The position numbers were made by a program, and so were the translations under genes. The notes beneath the pieces are model-generated. The model was not told the origin of the DNA. It worked only from the letters and a program-made list of their open reading frames with translations, and did no database searches. A stretch of 64,000 nucleotides of DNA from Crenobacter oryzisoli. Its GTDB lineage: Bacteria; Pseudomonadota; Gammaproteobacteria; Burkholderiales; Chromobacteriaceae. The stretch spans positions 16,045 to 80,044 of the forward strand of contig NZ_JAUEDK010000023.1 of NCBI RefSeq assembly GCF_030385785.1. The letters are read 5' to 3'. Positions 49,503-58,535 of this stretch are shown here, one piece after another (position 1 is the first letter of the stretch; every line of letters starts with the position of its first letter).

Positions 49503-49810
49503 TTCTGGAAGTCGCGATGTTGCAGGTGAAGGCGGGCCAGGAAGCTGCCTTCGAGGCGGCGTTCGCCGAAGCGCAGGCGATCATCTCGGGCATGGCCGGC
49601 TATGTGTCGCACCAGCTGCAACGCTGCCTGGAGGTCCGCGGCCGCTACGTGCTGCTGGTGAACTGGCAGACGCTGGAGGACCACACCGTGGGCTTCCGCA
49701 GTTCGGCCGAGTACCAGGACTGGAAACGGCTGCTGCACCACTTCTACGAGCCGCTGCCGACCGTCGAGCATTTCGAGCTGGTGGCAGGGCAGACGGGAGG
49801 CGCGGCATGA
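49499..49810 (+). CDS. Antibiotic biosynthesis monooxygenase (ABM) domain protein
   Basis: The ATG at 49499 overlaps the GNAT stop and gives 103 residues starting MILEVAMLQVKAGQEAAFEAAFAEAQ, with SHQLQRCLEVRGRYVLLVNW and the HHFYEPLPTVEHFE tail. It is a single ABM ferredoxin-like domain. Members include cofactor-free monooxygenases and many proteins of unknown role. It is coupled to GNAT and the DUF1737 gene as a three-gene cassette. Confidence 0.85.
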   Translation: MILEVAMLQVKAGQEAAFEAAFAEAQAIISGMAGYVSHQLQRCLEVRGRYVLLVNWQTLEDHTVGFRSSAEYQDWKRLLHHFYEPLPTVEHFELVAGQTGGAA

Positions 49811-49959
49811 AGCTGTACCGCTATCTGACCGGGCCGGACGACTCGAGCTTCTGCCTGCGCGTTACCGAAGCACTGAACCGCGGCTGGCAATTGCACGGCA
49901 ACCCGACGCTGGCGTTCGACAGCGAGTTCAGCTCCGACCTGAAACTGGCGGAGCTGTAA
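49807..49959 (+). CDS. Short DUF1737-like protein
   Basis: A 50-residue frame beginning MKLYRYLTGPDDSSFC, with LNRGWQLHGNPTLAFD, matches the DUF1737 family core. Its ATG overlaps the ABM stop by four bases. The usual C-terminal strand after TLAFD is shorter here. It is too small for standard length cut-offs but well supported by motif and coupling. Function unknown. Confidence 0.8.
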   Translation: MKLYRYLTGPDDSSFCLRVTEALNRGWQLHGNPTLAFDSEFSSDLKLAEL

Positions 49960-50094
49960 CGGTAATTGAGCAGGCGAAGCGGGCCGCACGCGCCTCTCTG
50001 GATTAAAATAACGGACGCCGCGCCGGGGACGAGCGCGCGGCCTCGCAAAAACTGATCATTCGGCGGCGGATGCCGCCCCAAACGGGTTGTAACG

Positions 50095-51255
50095 ATGACT
50101 GATAAATTCCTGCCCTTCGCGCTGCCGGACATCGGCGAAGAAGAAATCCACGAAGTGGTCGACGCGCTGCGTTCCGGCTGGGTGACCACCGGGCCGAAAA
50201 CCAAGCAGTTCGAGGCCGATTTCGCCGAATTCCTCGGTGGTGGCGTCGAGGCGATCGCGGTGAACTCCGCCACTGCCGGCCTGCACCTGGCGCTCGAGGC
50301 GGTGGGCATCAAGGCCGGTGACGAGGTGATCGTGCCGACCTATACCTTCACCTCCACCGCCGAGGTGGTGCGCTATCTCGGCGCCGACCCGGTGTTCGTC
50401 GACGTCGACCCGGTCACCTTCAACATCGACCCGGCGGCGATCCGCGCGGCGATCACGCCGAAGACCCGCGCCATCATGCCGGTGCACTTCGCCGGCCTCG
50501 CCTGTGACATGGACGCGATCCTGGCGGTCGCTCGCGAGCACGATTTGCGCGTGATCGAGGACGCCGCCCACGCGCTGCCGACCACCTACAAGGGCACCAC
50601 GATCGGCAAGCTCGGCTCCGACGTGACCGTGTTCAGCTTCTATGCCAACAAGACCATGACCACCGGCGAGGGCGGCATGGTGGTGTCGGCCAACCCGGAC
50701 ATCATCAAGCGCTGCAAGGTGATGCGTCTGCACGGCATCAGCCGCGACGCCTTCGACCGCTACGTGTCGAAGACCCCGGCCTGGTTCTACGAAGTGATCG
50801 AGCCGGGCTTCAAGTACAACATGCCGGACATCGCTGCTGCGATGGGCATCCACCAGCTGAAGAAGATCCGCCGCTTCCACGAGCAGCGCGAGGCGATGGC
50901 CAAGCGCTACGACGCGGAGCTCGCGGACCTGCCGCTGATCCTGCCGGCGCGCCCGACCCATGCCGGCGACCTGCATGCTTGGCACCTCTACCCGGTGCGC
51001 CTGAAGCCGGAAGCCGGCATCGGCCGCAACGAGTTCATCCAGGCGATGGCCGACAAGGGTATCGGCTGCTCGGTGCACTTCATCCCGCTGCACCTGCACC
51101 CGGTATGGCGTGACGGCTACCAGCTCAAGCCGGAGCAGTTCCCGGTGGCGCAGGCGGCCTTCGAGGCCGAGGTGACCATTCCGCTCTACACCAAGATGAG
51201 CGACGCCGACCAGACCCGCGTGATCGCGGCGATCCGGGAGATCCTCGGCGCATGA
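50095..51255 (+). CDS. UDP-4-keto-6-deoxy-GlcNAc aminotransferase (PglC/PglE-like)
   Basis: This 386-residue DegT-family aminotransferase starts [18 protein letters not shown]. The PLP lysine is K186 in [16 protein letters not shown], and IEDAAHALP holds the PLP aspartate. It precedes the phosphoglycosyltransferase and the 4,6-dehydratase genes, so C4 amination of UDP-4-keto-6-deoxy-GlcNAc en route to bacillosamine is the best assignment. Fucosamine-type routes are alternatives. A TAAAAT at 50003-50008 may be its promoter. Confidence 0.87.
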   Translation: MTDKFLPFALPDIGEEEIHEVVDALRSGWVTTGPKTKQFEADFAEFLGGGVEAIAVNSATAGLHLALEAVGIKAGDEVIVPTYTFTSTAEVVRYLGADPVFVDVDPVTFNIDPAAIRAAITPKTRAIMPVHFAGLACDMDAILAVAREHDLRVIEDAAHALPTTYKGTTIGKLGSDVTVFSFYANKTMTTGEGGMVVSANPDIIKRCKVMRLHGISRDAFDRYVSKTPAWFYEVIEPGFKYNMPDIAAAMGIHQLKKIRRFHEQREAMAKRYDAELADLPLILPARPTHAGDLHAWHLYPVRLKPEAGIGRNEFIQAMADKGIGCSVHFIPLHLHPVWRDGYQLKPEQFPVAQAAFEAEVTIPLYTKMSDADQTRVIAAIREILGA

Positions 51256-51890
51256 GCCTGCCCGTAGTCACTGCCGGCCGCGGCCCGGGTTCGGACGCGG
51301 CCAAGCGCGCGTTCGACCTGGTCGCCGCCGGCCTCGGCCTGCTCGTGCTGTCGCCGCTGCTGCTGTTGCTCGCGCTGTGGATCAAGCTCGACTCGCCCGG
51401 CCCGGTGTTCTTCCGCCAGACCCGGGTGGGGCGTTTCGGCCAACTGTTTGCCATCCACAAGTTCCGCACCATGGTGGTCGACGCCGAGCGGCAGGGACAG
51501 CTCACCGTCGGCGCCGACGCGCGGGTGACCCGTGCCGGATGCTTCCTGCGCAAGAGCAAGTGCGACGAACTGCCCCAGCTCATCGACGTGCTGCAGGGCA
51601 CGATGAGCCTGGTCGGCCCGCGCCCCGAGGTGCCCAAATACGTCGCCCGCTATCCGGCTGCGGTGCGCGACAAGGTGCTGGCGCTGCGCCCGGGCATCAC
51701 CGACTGGGCGTCGATCAAGATGATCGACGAGAACGAGATACTCGGCGCGGCGGCCGACCCGGAACGCGCCTATATCGAACAGGTGTTGCCGGAAAAGCTG
51801 GCCTACTACGCCCGCTACGCCGACAGCCACACCCTGGTCGAAGACCTCCGAATCATCATCGCGACGCTCGCCAAGATCGTCAGCCGTTGA
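51252..51890 (+). CDS. Initiating phosphoglycosyltransferase
   Basis: This 212-residue monotopic phosphoglycosyltransferase (PglC/PglB-N/WcaJ-C type) transfers a sugar-phosphate to undecaprenyl phosphate. One re-entrant hydrophobic segment is near residues 22-44, followed by [20 protein letters not shown]. The catalytic Asp-Glu pair is in [10 protein letters not shown], and then [13 protein letters not shown]. Its ATG overlaps the aminotransferase stop. It probably loads the diamino sugar. TTCGGCCAA occurs at 51435-51443. Confidence 0.9.
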   Translation: MSLPVVTAGRGPGSDAAKRAFDLVAAGLGLLVLSPLLLLLALWIKLDSPGPVFFRQTRVGRFGQLFAIHKFRTMVVDAERQGQLTVGADARVTRAGCFLRKSKCDELPQLIDVLQGTMSLVGPRPEVPKYVARYPAAVRDKVLALRPGITDWASIKMIDENEILGAAADPERAYIEQVLPEKLAYYARYADSHTLVEDLRIIIATLAKIVSR

Positions 51891-51904
51891 GCTAGCCCCT
51901 GACC

Positions 51905-53797
51905 ATGTTTGCCAAGCTGCTGAATTTTTCCCGCCACAACAAGATGGCCCTGTTGATGCTGCTCGACGCGGTGCTGCTGCCGTTCGCGCTGTGGTGCGCC
52001 GTCTACCTGCGCCTGGGCGGCGTGTGGGACCCGAAGCTCACCCCCTACCTGTGGATCTTCGCGGTGCCGCCGTTGTGGGTGATCCCGATCTTTATCAAGC
52101 TCGGCCTCTACCGCGCGGTGATCCGCTTCCTCGACGACAAGGTGGTGCTCACCGTGTTCTACGGCGTGACGCTGGCGGTGCTGGTGCTGACCGCGGTGAT
52201 CGTGATGGCGCGCATCAGCCCGTTCCCCCGTAGCGCGATCATCATCTTCTGGATGTTCGCGATGGCCTACATCGGCGGCAGCCGCTTCTTGCTGCGCGGC
52301 CTGGTGCGCACGCTGGACGCGGTCGATTCGCCGAACAAGCCGGTGGCGATCTACGGCGCCGGCCGCGCCGGCCTGCAACTGATGATGGCCCTGCAGGCGG
52401 CGCGCGAATACCGCGTCGTCGCCTTCTTCGACGACAACCCCGCGCTGTGGGGCCGCACCTACGGTGGCATCGCGGTGAACGACCCGTCGCGCGTCGCCGA
52501 AGTGATGGCCGCGAAGAAGGCGGGCGAGCTGCTGTTGGCGATGCCGTCGGCCAGTCGCAGCCGCCACCGCGAGATTCTTGAGGCGCTGGAACCGTTGCGC
52601 CTGCCGATTCGCCGTCTGCCGGGCCTCGCCGACCTGGTGTCGGGCGAGGTGCGCGTCGACGAGTTGAAAGAGGTCGACATCGAGGACCTGCTCGGTCGCG
52701 ACCCGGTGCCGCCGATGAAGGACCTGCTCGCCCGCAATATCGAAGGCCGTGTGGTGATGGTCACCGGTGCCGGCGGTTCGATTGGCTCGGAGCTGTGCCG
52801 CCAGATCGTCAAGCACCGCCCGGCCAGGATCGTGCTGTTCGAGCTGACCGAATACGCGCTGTACGCAATCGACCACGAGCTCGCGCAGACGGCGCCGGGC
52901 GTGCCGCGCGTGGCGCTGCTCGGTTCGGTGCTCGACTACCCGCGTCTCGCGAGCGTGATGCAGGCGTTCGGCGTCGAGACCGTTTACCATGCCGCTGCGT
53001 ACAAGCACGTGCCGATGGTTGAGCACAACCCGGTGGCCGGCATCCTCAACAATGCTTTCGGCACCGACACCTGCGCGCGCGCCGCCGAGGACTGCGGCGT
53101 CGACACCTTTGTGCTGATTTCCACCGACAAGGCGGTGCGCCCGACCAATGTGATGGGCGCGACCAAGCGCCTGGCCGAACTGACGCTGCAGGCGCGCCAC
53201 GCCGACCGCGCCGCGAGCGGCAGCCGCACCCGCTTTGTGATGGTTCGCTTCGGCAACGTGCTGGGCAGCTCCGGCTCGGTGGTGCCGCTGTTCAAGAAAC
53301 AGATCAAGCACGGCGGCCCGGTGACGGTAACCCACCCTGACATCACCCGCTACTTCATGACCATCCCCGAGGCGGCGCAGTTGGTGATCCAGGCCGGCGC
53401 GATGGGAGAGGGCGGCGACGTGTTCGTGCTCGACATGGGCGAGCCGGTGAAGATCGCCGATCTCGCGCGGCGCATGGTGCACCTGTCGGGCCTGGAGGTG
53501 AAGGACGAGCAGCATCCGCACGGCGACATCGAGATCCGCTACGCCGGCCTGCGCCCGGGCGAGAAGCTGTACGAGGAGTTGCTGATCGGCGCTGACGTGC
53601 TACCGACCGAGCATGCCCGTATCATGCGCGCCCAGGAATATTGCCTGAGCCGCAGCGAGCTCGACCACCATCTGTCCGCACTGGCCGAGGCATGCCAGGC
53701 GCTCGACGCCGCCCGCGCTTTCGCGCTGATGCAGCAGGTGGTGCACGAGTTCCAGGCGGCCGACGCCACCGTCGACTGGGTATCGCGCGCGCAGTAA
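51905..53797 (+). CDS. Membrane-bound UDP-GlcNAc 4,6-dehydratase (PglF/PglD/WbpM-like)
   Basis: This 630-residue enzyme has four N-terminal membrane helices (residues about 15-125) and a first Rossmann domain (VAIYGAGRAGLQLM). The catalytic SDR domain has VTGAGGSIGSELCRQI (about 286-301), STDKAVRPTN, and M417-X3-K421 replacing the usual Tyr-X3-Lys, as in PglF and WbpM. It makes UDP-4-keto-6-deoxy-GlcNAc, the precursor for bacillosamine or FucNAc. A terminator follows directly. Confidence 0.92.
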   Translation: MFAKLLNFSRHNKMALLMLLDAVLLPFALWCAVYLRLGGVWDPKLTPYLWIFAVPPLWVIPIFIKLGLYRAVIRFLDDKVVLTVFYGVTLAVLVLTAVIVMARISPFPRSAIIIFWMFAMAYIGGSRFLLRGLVRTLDAVDSPNKPVAIYGAGRAGLQLMMALQAAREYRVVAFFDDNPALWGRTYGGIAVNDPSRVAEVMAAKKAGELLLAMPSASRSRHREILEALEPLRLPIRRLPGLADLVSGEVRVDELKEVDIEDLLGRDPVPPMKDLLARNIEGRVVMVTGAGGSIGSELCRQIVKHRPARIVLFELTEYALYAIDHELAQTAPGVPRVALLGSVLDYPRLASVMQAFGVETVYHAAAYKHVPMVEHNPVAGILNNAFGTDTCARAAEDCGVDTFVLISTDKAVRPTNVMGATKRLAELTLQARHADRAASGSRTRFVMVRFGNVLGSSGSVVPLFKKQIKHGGPVTVTHPDITRYFMTIPEAAQLVIQAGAMGEGGDVFVLDMGEPVKIADLARRMVHLSGLEVKDEQHPHGDIEIRYAGLRPGEKLYEELLIGADVLPTEHARIMRAQEYCLSRSELDHHLSALAEACQALDAARAFALMQQVVHEFQAADATVDWVSRAQ

Positions 53798-53820
53798 GCA
53801 CTGCGATTGGCCAAGACAAA

Positions 53821-53847
53821 GCCCCTTCCGGATGGAAGGGGCTTTTT
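53821..53847 (+). terminator. Terminator closing the glycan locus
   Basis: GCCCCTTCC (53821-53829) and GGAAGGGGC (53834-53842) form a perfect 9-bp stem followed by TTTTT. Confidence 0.92.
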
Positions 53848-53993
53848 GCTGGAGGCTGACCGGCGAAGGCGGCCAGCGTGAACGACACTGGGTCGAGCGG
53901 GATGCCGATGGCGTGTAGCCCGGGCTTTCCCTGTCATGGGGTTATCGCTATATTAGCGTGTTTATATCCCTGTCCACCCTCAGCAGGCTCACC

Positions 53994-54296
53994 ATGCCGC
54001 GCCTCGTCGTCCGACTGATCAAACCCGACTTCCATCCCATCGACGCCCGCGACGTCGAGCGTGGTTTCCATCTCGCACTGCTCGACTACTTCGGCTCCGA
54101 GGACAGCGCCGGCTTCGCTAAGTGGGCGCACGACTACACGATGGGCCAGTTCGGCCGCTATCCGACCGGTATGGACGAGGCCGACCAGGTGATCCGCAAC
54201 TGGCGCGAGGCGCTGACCCAGGCTCAGTGCAGCGCATTCTCCGAATGGATGCGCTGCGCGCCGGCACCGCAGTTCGAGATTGAGCTGGTCGGCTGA
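53994..54296 (+). CDS. Hypothetical protein
   Basis: The ATG at 53994 (AGCAGG about nine bases upstream) gives 100 residues: a basic MPRLVVRLIKPDFHPI start, then an acidic, helical middle (EADQVIRNWREALTQAQCSAFSEWM). No family is recognised and no signal peptide is seen. A TATATT at 53950 could be its -10. An in-frame GTG at 53958 would extend it but lies too near that box. Confidence 0.6.
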   Translation: MPRLVVRLIKPDFHPIDARDVERGFHLALLDYFGSEDSAGFAKWAHDYTMGQFGRYPTGMDEADQVIRNWREALTQAQCSAFSEWMRCAPAPQFEIELVG

Positions 54297-54340
54297 TATC
54301 CCCAATCCGTCCACGCCGTATCGACAGCTTCCCCACAGGC

Positions 54341-54349
54341 TTATCCACA
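54341..54349 (+). promoter_or_regulatory. Single perfect DnaA box
   Basis: TTATCCACA matches the consensus DnaA box, with the related TTCCCCACA just upstream (54329-54337). Only one perfect box is present and no origin gene is near, so this is at most a titration or regulatory site. Confidence 0.35.
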
Positions 54350-54469
54350 GAGGCGCCGTCTGCTAGCGGTCACTGCAGCGCAACGCATTTTTACCCCTTC
54401 TTTACAGAGGCCTGTCTAGCATCAGGGTAGAGGGGGCTATCCGCTCGCTCCCTATCTTAGGAGTGGATC

Positions 54470-54685
54470 ATGTTCAAGCACCATCATCCCGCCACCAGCC
54501 GTGGAGTGACAGTGGCGGCCCATCCGACGCCGTTTAGCCAACATCTGGTGCAGGTGTTGCTGCGCGACTGGCAGCGGCTCTACTACTGGCTGGCCCTGCT
54601 GGGCAGCGAGAACGAAAGCTGTCCGCGTTGCGCTGCCTTCCACCATTGCGCACCGCGCTCGGAGCGCCATCGTCACGACTATTGA
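54470..54685 (+). CDS. Small hypothetical protein
   Basis: A 71-residue frame starts at an ATG with a strong GGAG site eight bases upstream (TTAGGAGTGGATC). It is rich in His, Arg and Trp/Tyr (RDWQRLYYWLALLG) and has a CPRC...HHC cluster near the C-terminus that might bind a metal. No family is recognised. The next gene is a ruined metallopeptidase, so it may be a survivor of the same region. Confidence 0.5.
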   Translation: MFKHHHPATSRGVTVAAHPTPFSQHLVQVLLRDWQRLYYWLALLGSENESCPRCAAFHHCAPRSERHRHDY

Positions 54686-54764
54686 CCCCTGTTCATGACA
54701 ATAAGGTAGGAAAAGCCGCCGTTGTGATCGACAATGATGGGAAGCCTGTCATTGGAGATCGACC

Positions 54765-55241
54765 ATGCGCTGGGACGACATGCGCCGGAGCGACAACGTC
54801 GAAGACCGTCGCAGCCACGGCGGGGTCCGGTTGGGCGGGGAGCTTGGGGCTTGGCGGCATCATCGCGGTGGCCGTGATCAGCCTGTTGCTTGGCAAGAGT
54901 TTGATCATCGACCGCGTGCTCTGCATCGACCTGCCTTCTTCGACGAGTTCTCCGGCCGCTTCGGCACACCGGGCGACTTCACCCGCGGCTGCTTGATCGG
55001 CCATCACGTGCAGACCTTGTTCGGCGTATCGCAACAGGTCGATGCCACCGGTCGAGGGCCAGTCGCAGCGCTACCGCAATGCGCTATCGGCGACGACAGC
55101 TTGCAACAAGAGGCGCAGGGTAGGGAGGAGCCCGACTCGTTCACGCACGGCAGCACGGCGCAGCGACTGAAGTGGTTCAGTACCGGCTTGCAGACAGGGC
55201 GTATCGACAGTTGCAACACCTTCACCACCACCAGCCTATAG
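54765..55241 (+). pseudogene. Ruined YpfJ-type neutral zinc metallopeptidase
   Basis: The start MRWDDMRRSDNVEDRR and the end AIGDDSLQQEAQGREEPDSFTHGSTAQRLKWF both match the YpfJ (KPN_02809) family, but the gene is only about half the normal length. The membrane helix LGLGGIIAVAVISLLLGKS lies in a different frame (break near 54820). The catalytic HEXGH is reduced to CLIGHHVQTLFG, with the surrounding residues deleted. It cannot encode an active enzyme. Confidence 0.8.
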
Positions 55242-55305
55242 CGAGCCGGTTGGTCTTGTCGTTTTTTGACGACAAGCGCCGGCTGGCGTATTTTCTAGCG
55301 GTGAC

Positions 55306-55330
55306 GACGGCCGGCCATGAGCCGGCCGTC
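55306..55330. repeat. Perfect 10-bp hairpin upstream of the YdcF/SanA-like gene
   Basis: GACGGCCGGC (55306-55315) and GCCGGCCGTC (55321-55330) with a CATGA loop. It is followed by TCGTTG, so termination is weak. It probably ends the transcript of the degraded region. Confidence 0.5.
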
Positions 55331-55437
55331 TCGTTGTCGATTGATTTGTCGGCGATGCCCGTCATCGGCCGAGAACTCGGGTACAGAGTGCCTGTCTGCC
55401 ATGTCAACCAACGTGGCTGCTTTAGGATGCAGAGGGG

Positions 55438-56052
55438 ATGAAGATTCAACGAGCCAGCACCTGGCGCTGGTTCATCAACGGCGTGGCGGTCAGCCTGCTG
55501 CTGGTCGTGCTGGGGTTCTGCGGTGGGGCTTGGCAGGTCTACGACTACAGCCAGCGTCATGACGACCAGAACGCCGATGCGGCACTGGTGCTCGGCGCAG
55601 CCGCCTGGGGAGGGCGCCCGTCGCCGGTGTTCCGCGAGCGCATCAACCATGCGCTGTCGCTCTACCAGGCGCGCCGGGTGCGCATGCTGGTGTTCACCGG
55701 TGGCACCCCCGAGCCGGGCTATCCGACCGAGGCCGCGGTGGGGCGGCGTTACGCGATCGAGCGCGGCGTGCCTCCCGAGGACATCCTGATCGAAACCGAA
55801 TCGCGCACCACCTACGACAACCTCAGGAACGCCGGCCGAGAAGCTCACGCCATCGGCCTCGACTCCTTCCTGATCGTCAGCGACCCCTACCACATGCGCC
55901 GCGCCATGCTGATGGCCCACGACCTGGGCCTGAAGGCCTATCCGGCTCCGACCCCGTCGAGCCGCTACCAGACGGTCGGCTCCCAACTGCACTTCCTGTT
56001 CAAGGAAACGCAGAACTATCTCGCGTACCGGCTGTTCCGCAAGCTGTCGTGA
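55438..56052 (+). CDS. DUF218 (YdcF/SanA/ElyC-type) membrane protein
   Basis: This 204-residue protein has one N-terminal membrane anchor (about residues 13-33) and a DUF218 domain. The domain includes ADAALVLGAAAWGGRPSPVFRERINHAL, FTGGTPEPGYPTEAAVGRRYA and ETESRTTYDNL...SDPYHMRRAMLMA. SanA and ElyC relatives affect envelope integrity and peptidoglycan precursor use at low temperature. A direct reaction is not established. It is monocistronic, ending at a bidirectional terminator. Confidence 0.85.
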   Translation: MKIQRASTWRWFINGVAVSLLLVVLGFCGGAWQVYDYSQRHDDQNADAALVLGAAAWGGRPSPVFRERINHALSLYQARRVRMLVFTGGTPEPGYPTEAAVGRRYAIERGVPPEDILIETESRTTYDNLRNAGREAHAIGLDSFLIVSDPYHMRRAMLMAHDLGLKAYPAPTPSSRYQTVGSQLHFLFKETQNYLAYRLFRKLS

Positions 56053-56078
56053 CGACGTGCTGGCCCGGTCATAAAAAA

Positions 56079-56107
56079 ACGCCCGGCATTGACCGGGCGT
56101 TTGTTTT
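56079..56107. terminator. Bidirectional terminator between DUF218 and yggL
   Basis: AACGCCCGG-CATTGA-CCGGGCGTT followed by TGTTTT on the plus strand, and preceded by AAAAAA that serves as a T-run on the minus strand. It lies between convergent genes. Confidence 0.9.
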
Positions 56108-56122
56108 CAAAAAGCAGGGGGC

Positions 56123-56494
56123 TTAGTTGTACCAAACGTCAATCAGCTCCCCGGCCTCCAGCTGCGCCACTTCCGGGCGGCCTTTCAGCCAGGCAACCAG
56201 CTGATCGCGGGTGCCGGCGTCGACGCCGCCGCGGCCGACCGGGAACACCATGCCGTTCAGGGTCGATGGCTTGCCGGCGGCGAAGTGGCCGCCGAAGCTG
56301 ACGTCGTGGCGCTCCACCTCGACCAGCCACTCGTCGAGCAGGATGTCCTCGCTGGTCACGTCGACGCCTTCGTTCAGCGTCGCCTCCAGACGGAAGCCCA
56401 GTTCCTGGTACTCGCCGACGCGCAGCTTCTTCTTCTGGCGCTCGCTCAGGCGGCTAAGACGGCGGCGGGAATTCGGGTTACGCAGTGTGCTCAT
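56123..56494 (-). CDS. yggL: YggL family 50S-associated protein (DUF469)
   Basis: The 123-residue protein begins with a basic tract (MSTLRNPNSRRRLSRLSERQKKKL) and continues VGEYQELGF...LLDEWLVEVERHDVSFGG, the DUF469 signature. E. coli YggL has been reported to bind the 50S subunit. The tail is slightly longer than in E. coli. It has its own convergent terminator. Confidence 0.85.
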   Translation of the reverse strand: MSTLRNPNSRRRLSRLSERQKKKLRVGEYQELGFRLEATLNEGVDVTSEDILLDEWLVEVERHDVSFGGHFAAGKPSTLNGMVFPVGRGGVDAGTRDQLVAWLKGRPEVAQLEAGELIDVWYN

Positions 56495-56681
56495 GGCAAG
56501 TCTCCGGTCAAAATCGCAGCAAGGATAACAGCTTGGCCGACCGGTGGGGGCGTGATGTGGCGTGGTGTCGCGGCGTTGTACCGCTTTGTCCTGATTCCTT
56601 GCCGATGAAGCTGAGTTTTAACCGAAACGTCAGATAATCGATGCGATTATTCTCGATTCACTTGGAATGGTCGATGAGCAA

Positions 56682-56714
56682 GCGGGCCTGCCGGTGCGCT
56701 ACCGGCAGGCCCGC
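56682..56714. repeat. Perfect 14-bp hairpin in the yggL-ubiD gap
   Basis: GCGGGCCTGCCGGT (56682-56695) pairs with ACCGGCAGGCCCGC (56701-56714) around GCGCT. No T-run follows. The 56495-56862 gap also holds a 38-codon frame (56667-56783) that runs through this stem and has no ribosome-binding site; it is not called as a gene. Confidence 0.55.
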
Positions 56715-56796
56715 AAGGTGAACATCCCTATGGGGCCGGAACTGGAGCTCGATGCGGTCGAGTTGGCCAAACCGTCGCGCTAGCGGGGCGGAGATG

Positions 56797-56824
56797 AAAA
56801 ACGCCCGGCCGCAGTGGCCGGGCA
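56797..56824 (-). terminator. Terminator after ubiD (minus strand)
   Basis: On the minus strand GCCCGGCC-ACTGC-GGCCGGGC is followed by GTTTTT (A-run at 56797-56801 on the plus strand). Confidence 0.9.
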
Positions 56825-56862
56825 TTCTTTGTTGCATGTCCAGCGTTTGCTGGAGGGCTGGG

Positions 56863-58398
56863 TTACAGCCCCAGCTCGCGCCACATTGCGTCGACCCGCT
56901 GTTTCACCGCGCCGTCCATCTGGATGGTGCGGCCCCATTCGCGGTTCGTCTCGCCCGGCCACTTGTTGGTGGCGTCGAGGCCCATCTTGCCGCCTAGGCC
57001 CGATACCGGGCTGGCGAAGTCCAGGTAGTCGATCGGGGTGTGGTCGATCAGCGTGGTGTCGCGCACCGGGTCCATGCGGGTGGTGATCGCCCAGATCACC
57101 TCCTGCCAGGAGCGGGTGTCGACGTCGTCGTCCACCACCACGATGAACTTGGTGTACATGAACTGGCGCAGGAAGCTCCACACCCCCAGCATCACCCGCT
57201 TGGCATGGCCCGGGTACTGCTTCTTGATCGACACCACCGCCATACGGTAGCTGCAGCCCTCCGGTGGCAGGTAGAAGTCGACGATCTCGGGGAACTGCTT
57301 CTGCAGAATCGGCACGAACACCTCGTTCAGCGCCACGCCCAGCACCGCCGGCTCGTCGGGCGGCTTGCCAGTGTAGGTGCTGTGGTAGATCGGGTCGGGG
57401 CGGTGGGTGATGCGCTCCACGGTGAGCACCGGGAACCAGTCCTGCTCGTTGTAATAGCCGGTGTGGTCGCCGTACGGGCCTTCCAGCGCGTACAGATAGC
57501 CGTCCACCTCCTTCACCGGCACGCCGTGTTCCGACACGCCCTCGAAGCCTGCCGCGCACGGTGTCAGTACCCCCTCCAGCACGATCTCGGCCGAGGCCGG
57601 CACCTGCAGGCCGTTGCCGACGCTCTTCACCAGTTCGGTCTTGCTGCCGCGCAAGAGGCCGGCGAACTGGTATTCGGACAGCGTGTCCGGCACCGGTGTC
57701 ACCGCGCCGAGGATGGTGGCCGGGTCGCAGCCGAGCACCACCGACACCGGGAATGGCGTGCCGGGCTTGGCCGAACGGTGCTCGCGGAAGTCCAGCGCGC
57801 CACCGCGGTGCGCCAGCCAGCGCATGATCAGCTGGTTCTTGCCGATCAACTGCTGCCGGTAGATGCCGAGGTTCTGGCGCTTCTTGTGCGGACCGCGCGT
57901 TACCGTCAGCCCCCAGGTGATCAGCGGGGCGATATCGCCCGGCCAGCAGTGCTGGATCGGCAGGGCGGTCAGGTCGACGTCGCCGCCCTCGATTACCACC
58001 GCCTGGCAGGCGGCCTTCTTCACTTCCTTCGGCGCCATGCTCAGCACCTGCTTGAGCAGCGGCAGCTTGTCCCAGGCGTCCTTGAAGCCCTTTGGCGGTT
58101 CCGGTTCCTTCAGGTAGGCCAGCGTCTTGCCGATCTCGCGTAGCTGCATCACGTCGTCGGCACCCATGCCCAGTGCCACGCGGCGCGGCGTGCCGAACAG
58201 GTTGGCCAGCACCGGCATGGCATAGCGGCGGCCGTCGGTTTCCGGCGCCTCGAACAGCAGCGCCGGGCCGCCGGCCTTCAGCACCCGGTCACCGATCTCG
58301 GTCATCTCCAGGCGAGGGGAGACTGGGTGGGTAAGTCGTTTCAGCTCACCTTGTTTTTCGAGCTGAGCGATGAAATCTCGCAAATCGGTGTATTGCAT
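56863..58398 (-). CDS. ubiD: 3-polyprenyl-4-hydroxybenzoate decarboxylase
   Basis: The start at 58398 gives 511 residues beginning [20 protein letters not shown]. An upstream in-frame extension lacks homology. UbiD uses prenylated FMN, made by UbiX, to decarboxylate the ubiquinone precursor. Conserved blocks include [25 protein letters not shown] and [22 protein letters not shown]. No other ubi genes are nearby. It is divergent from ompW, and TTGGCCGAA occurs at 57767-57775 inside it. Confidence 0.95.
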   Translation of the reverse strand: MQYTDLRDFIAQLEKQGELKRLTHPVSPRLEMTEIGDRVLKAGGPALLFEAPETDGRRYAMPVLANLFGTPRRVALGMGADDVMQLREIGKTLAYLKEPEPPKGFKDAWDKLPLLKQVLSMAPKEVKKAACQAVVIEGGDVDLTALPIQHCWPGDIAPLITWGLTVTRGPHKKRQNLGIYRQQLIGKNQLIMRWLAHRGGALDFREHRSAKPGTPFPVSVVLGCDPATILGAVTPVPDTLSEYQFAGLLRGSKTELVKSVGNGLQVPASAEIVLEGVLTPCAAGFEGVSEHGVPVKEVDGYLYALEGPYGDHTGYYNEQDWFPVLTVERITHRPDPIYHSTYTGKPPDEPAVLGVALNEVFVPILQKQFPEIVDFYLPPEGCSYRMAVVSIKKQYPGHAKRVMLGVWSFLRQFMYTKFIVVVDDDVDTRSWQEVIWAITTRMDPVRDTTLIDHTPIDYLDFASPVSGLGGKMGLDATNKWPGETNREWGRTIQMDGAVKQRVDAMWRELGL

Positions 58399-58535
58399 GA
58401 CGTTCTCATGATCTAGCGCAAGGTTGGCAAATGCGTGTTTGCATACGATTTGCCCCGGTTGCCGCACGCTACTGCCGGGGCGCTCCGGCGTCAACGCGTG
58501 AGGTTGAGATTCTGTTTAAGCTGTGGAGCAAAATA

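Noticed and set aside
54341..54349. DnaA box as a possible origin or plasmid replication site
   Set aside because: Only one perfect box, no AT-rich unwinding region and no dnaA, repA or parAB nearby.
56667..56783. 38-codon frame before ubiD
   Set aside because: No ribosome-binding site, and it is largely the perfect 56682-56714 hairpin.
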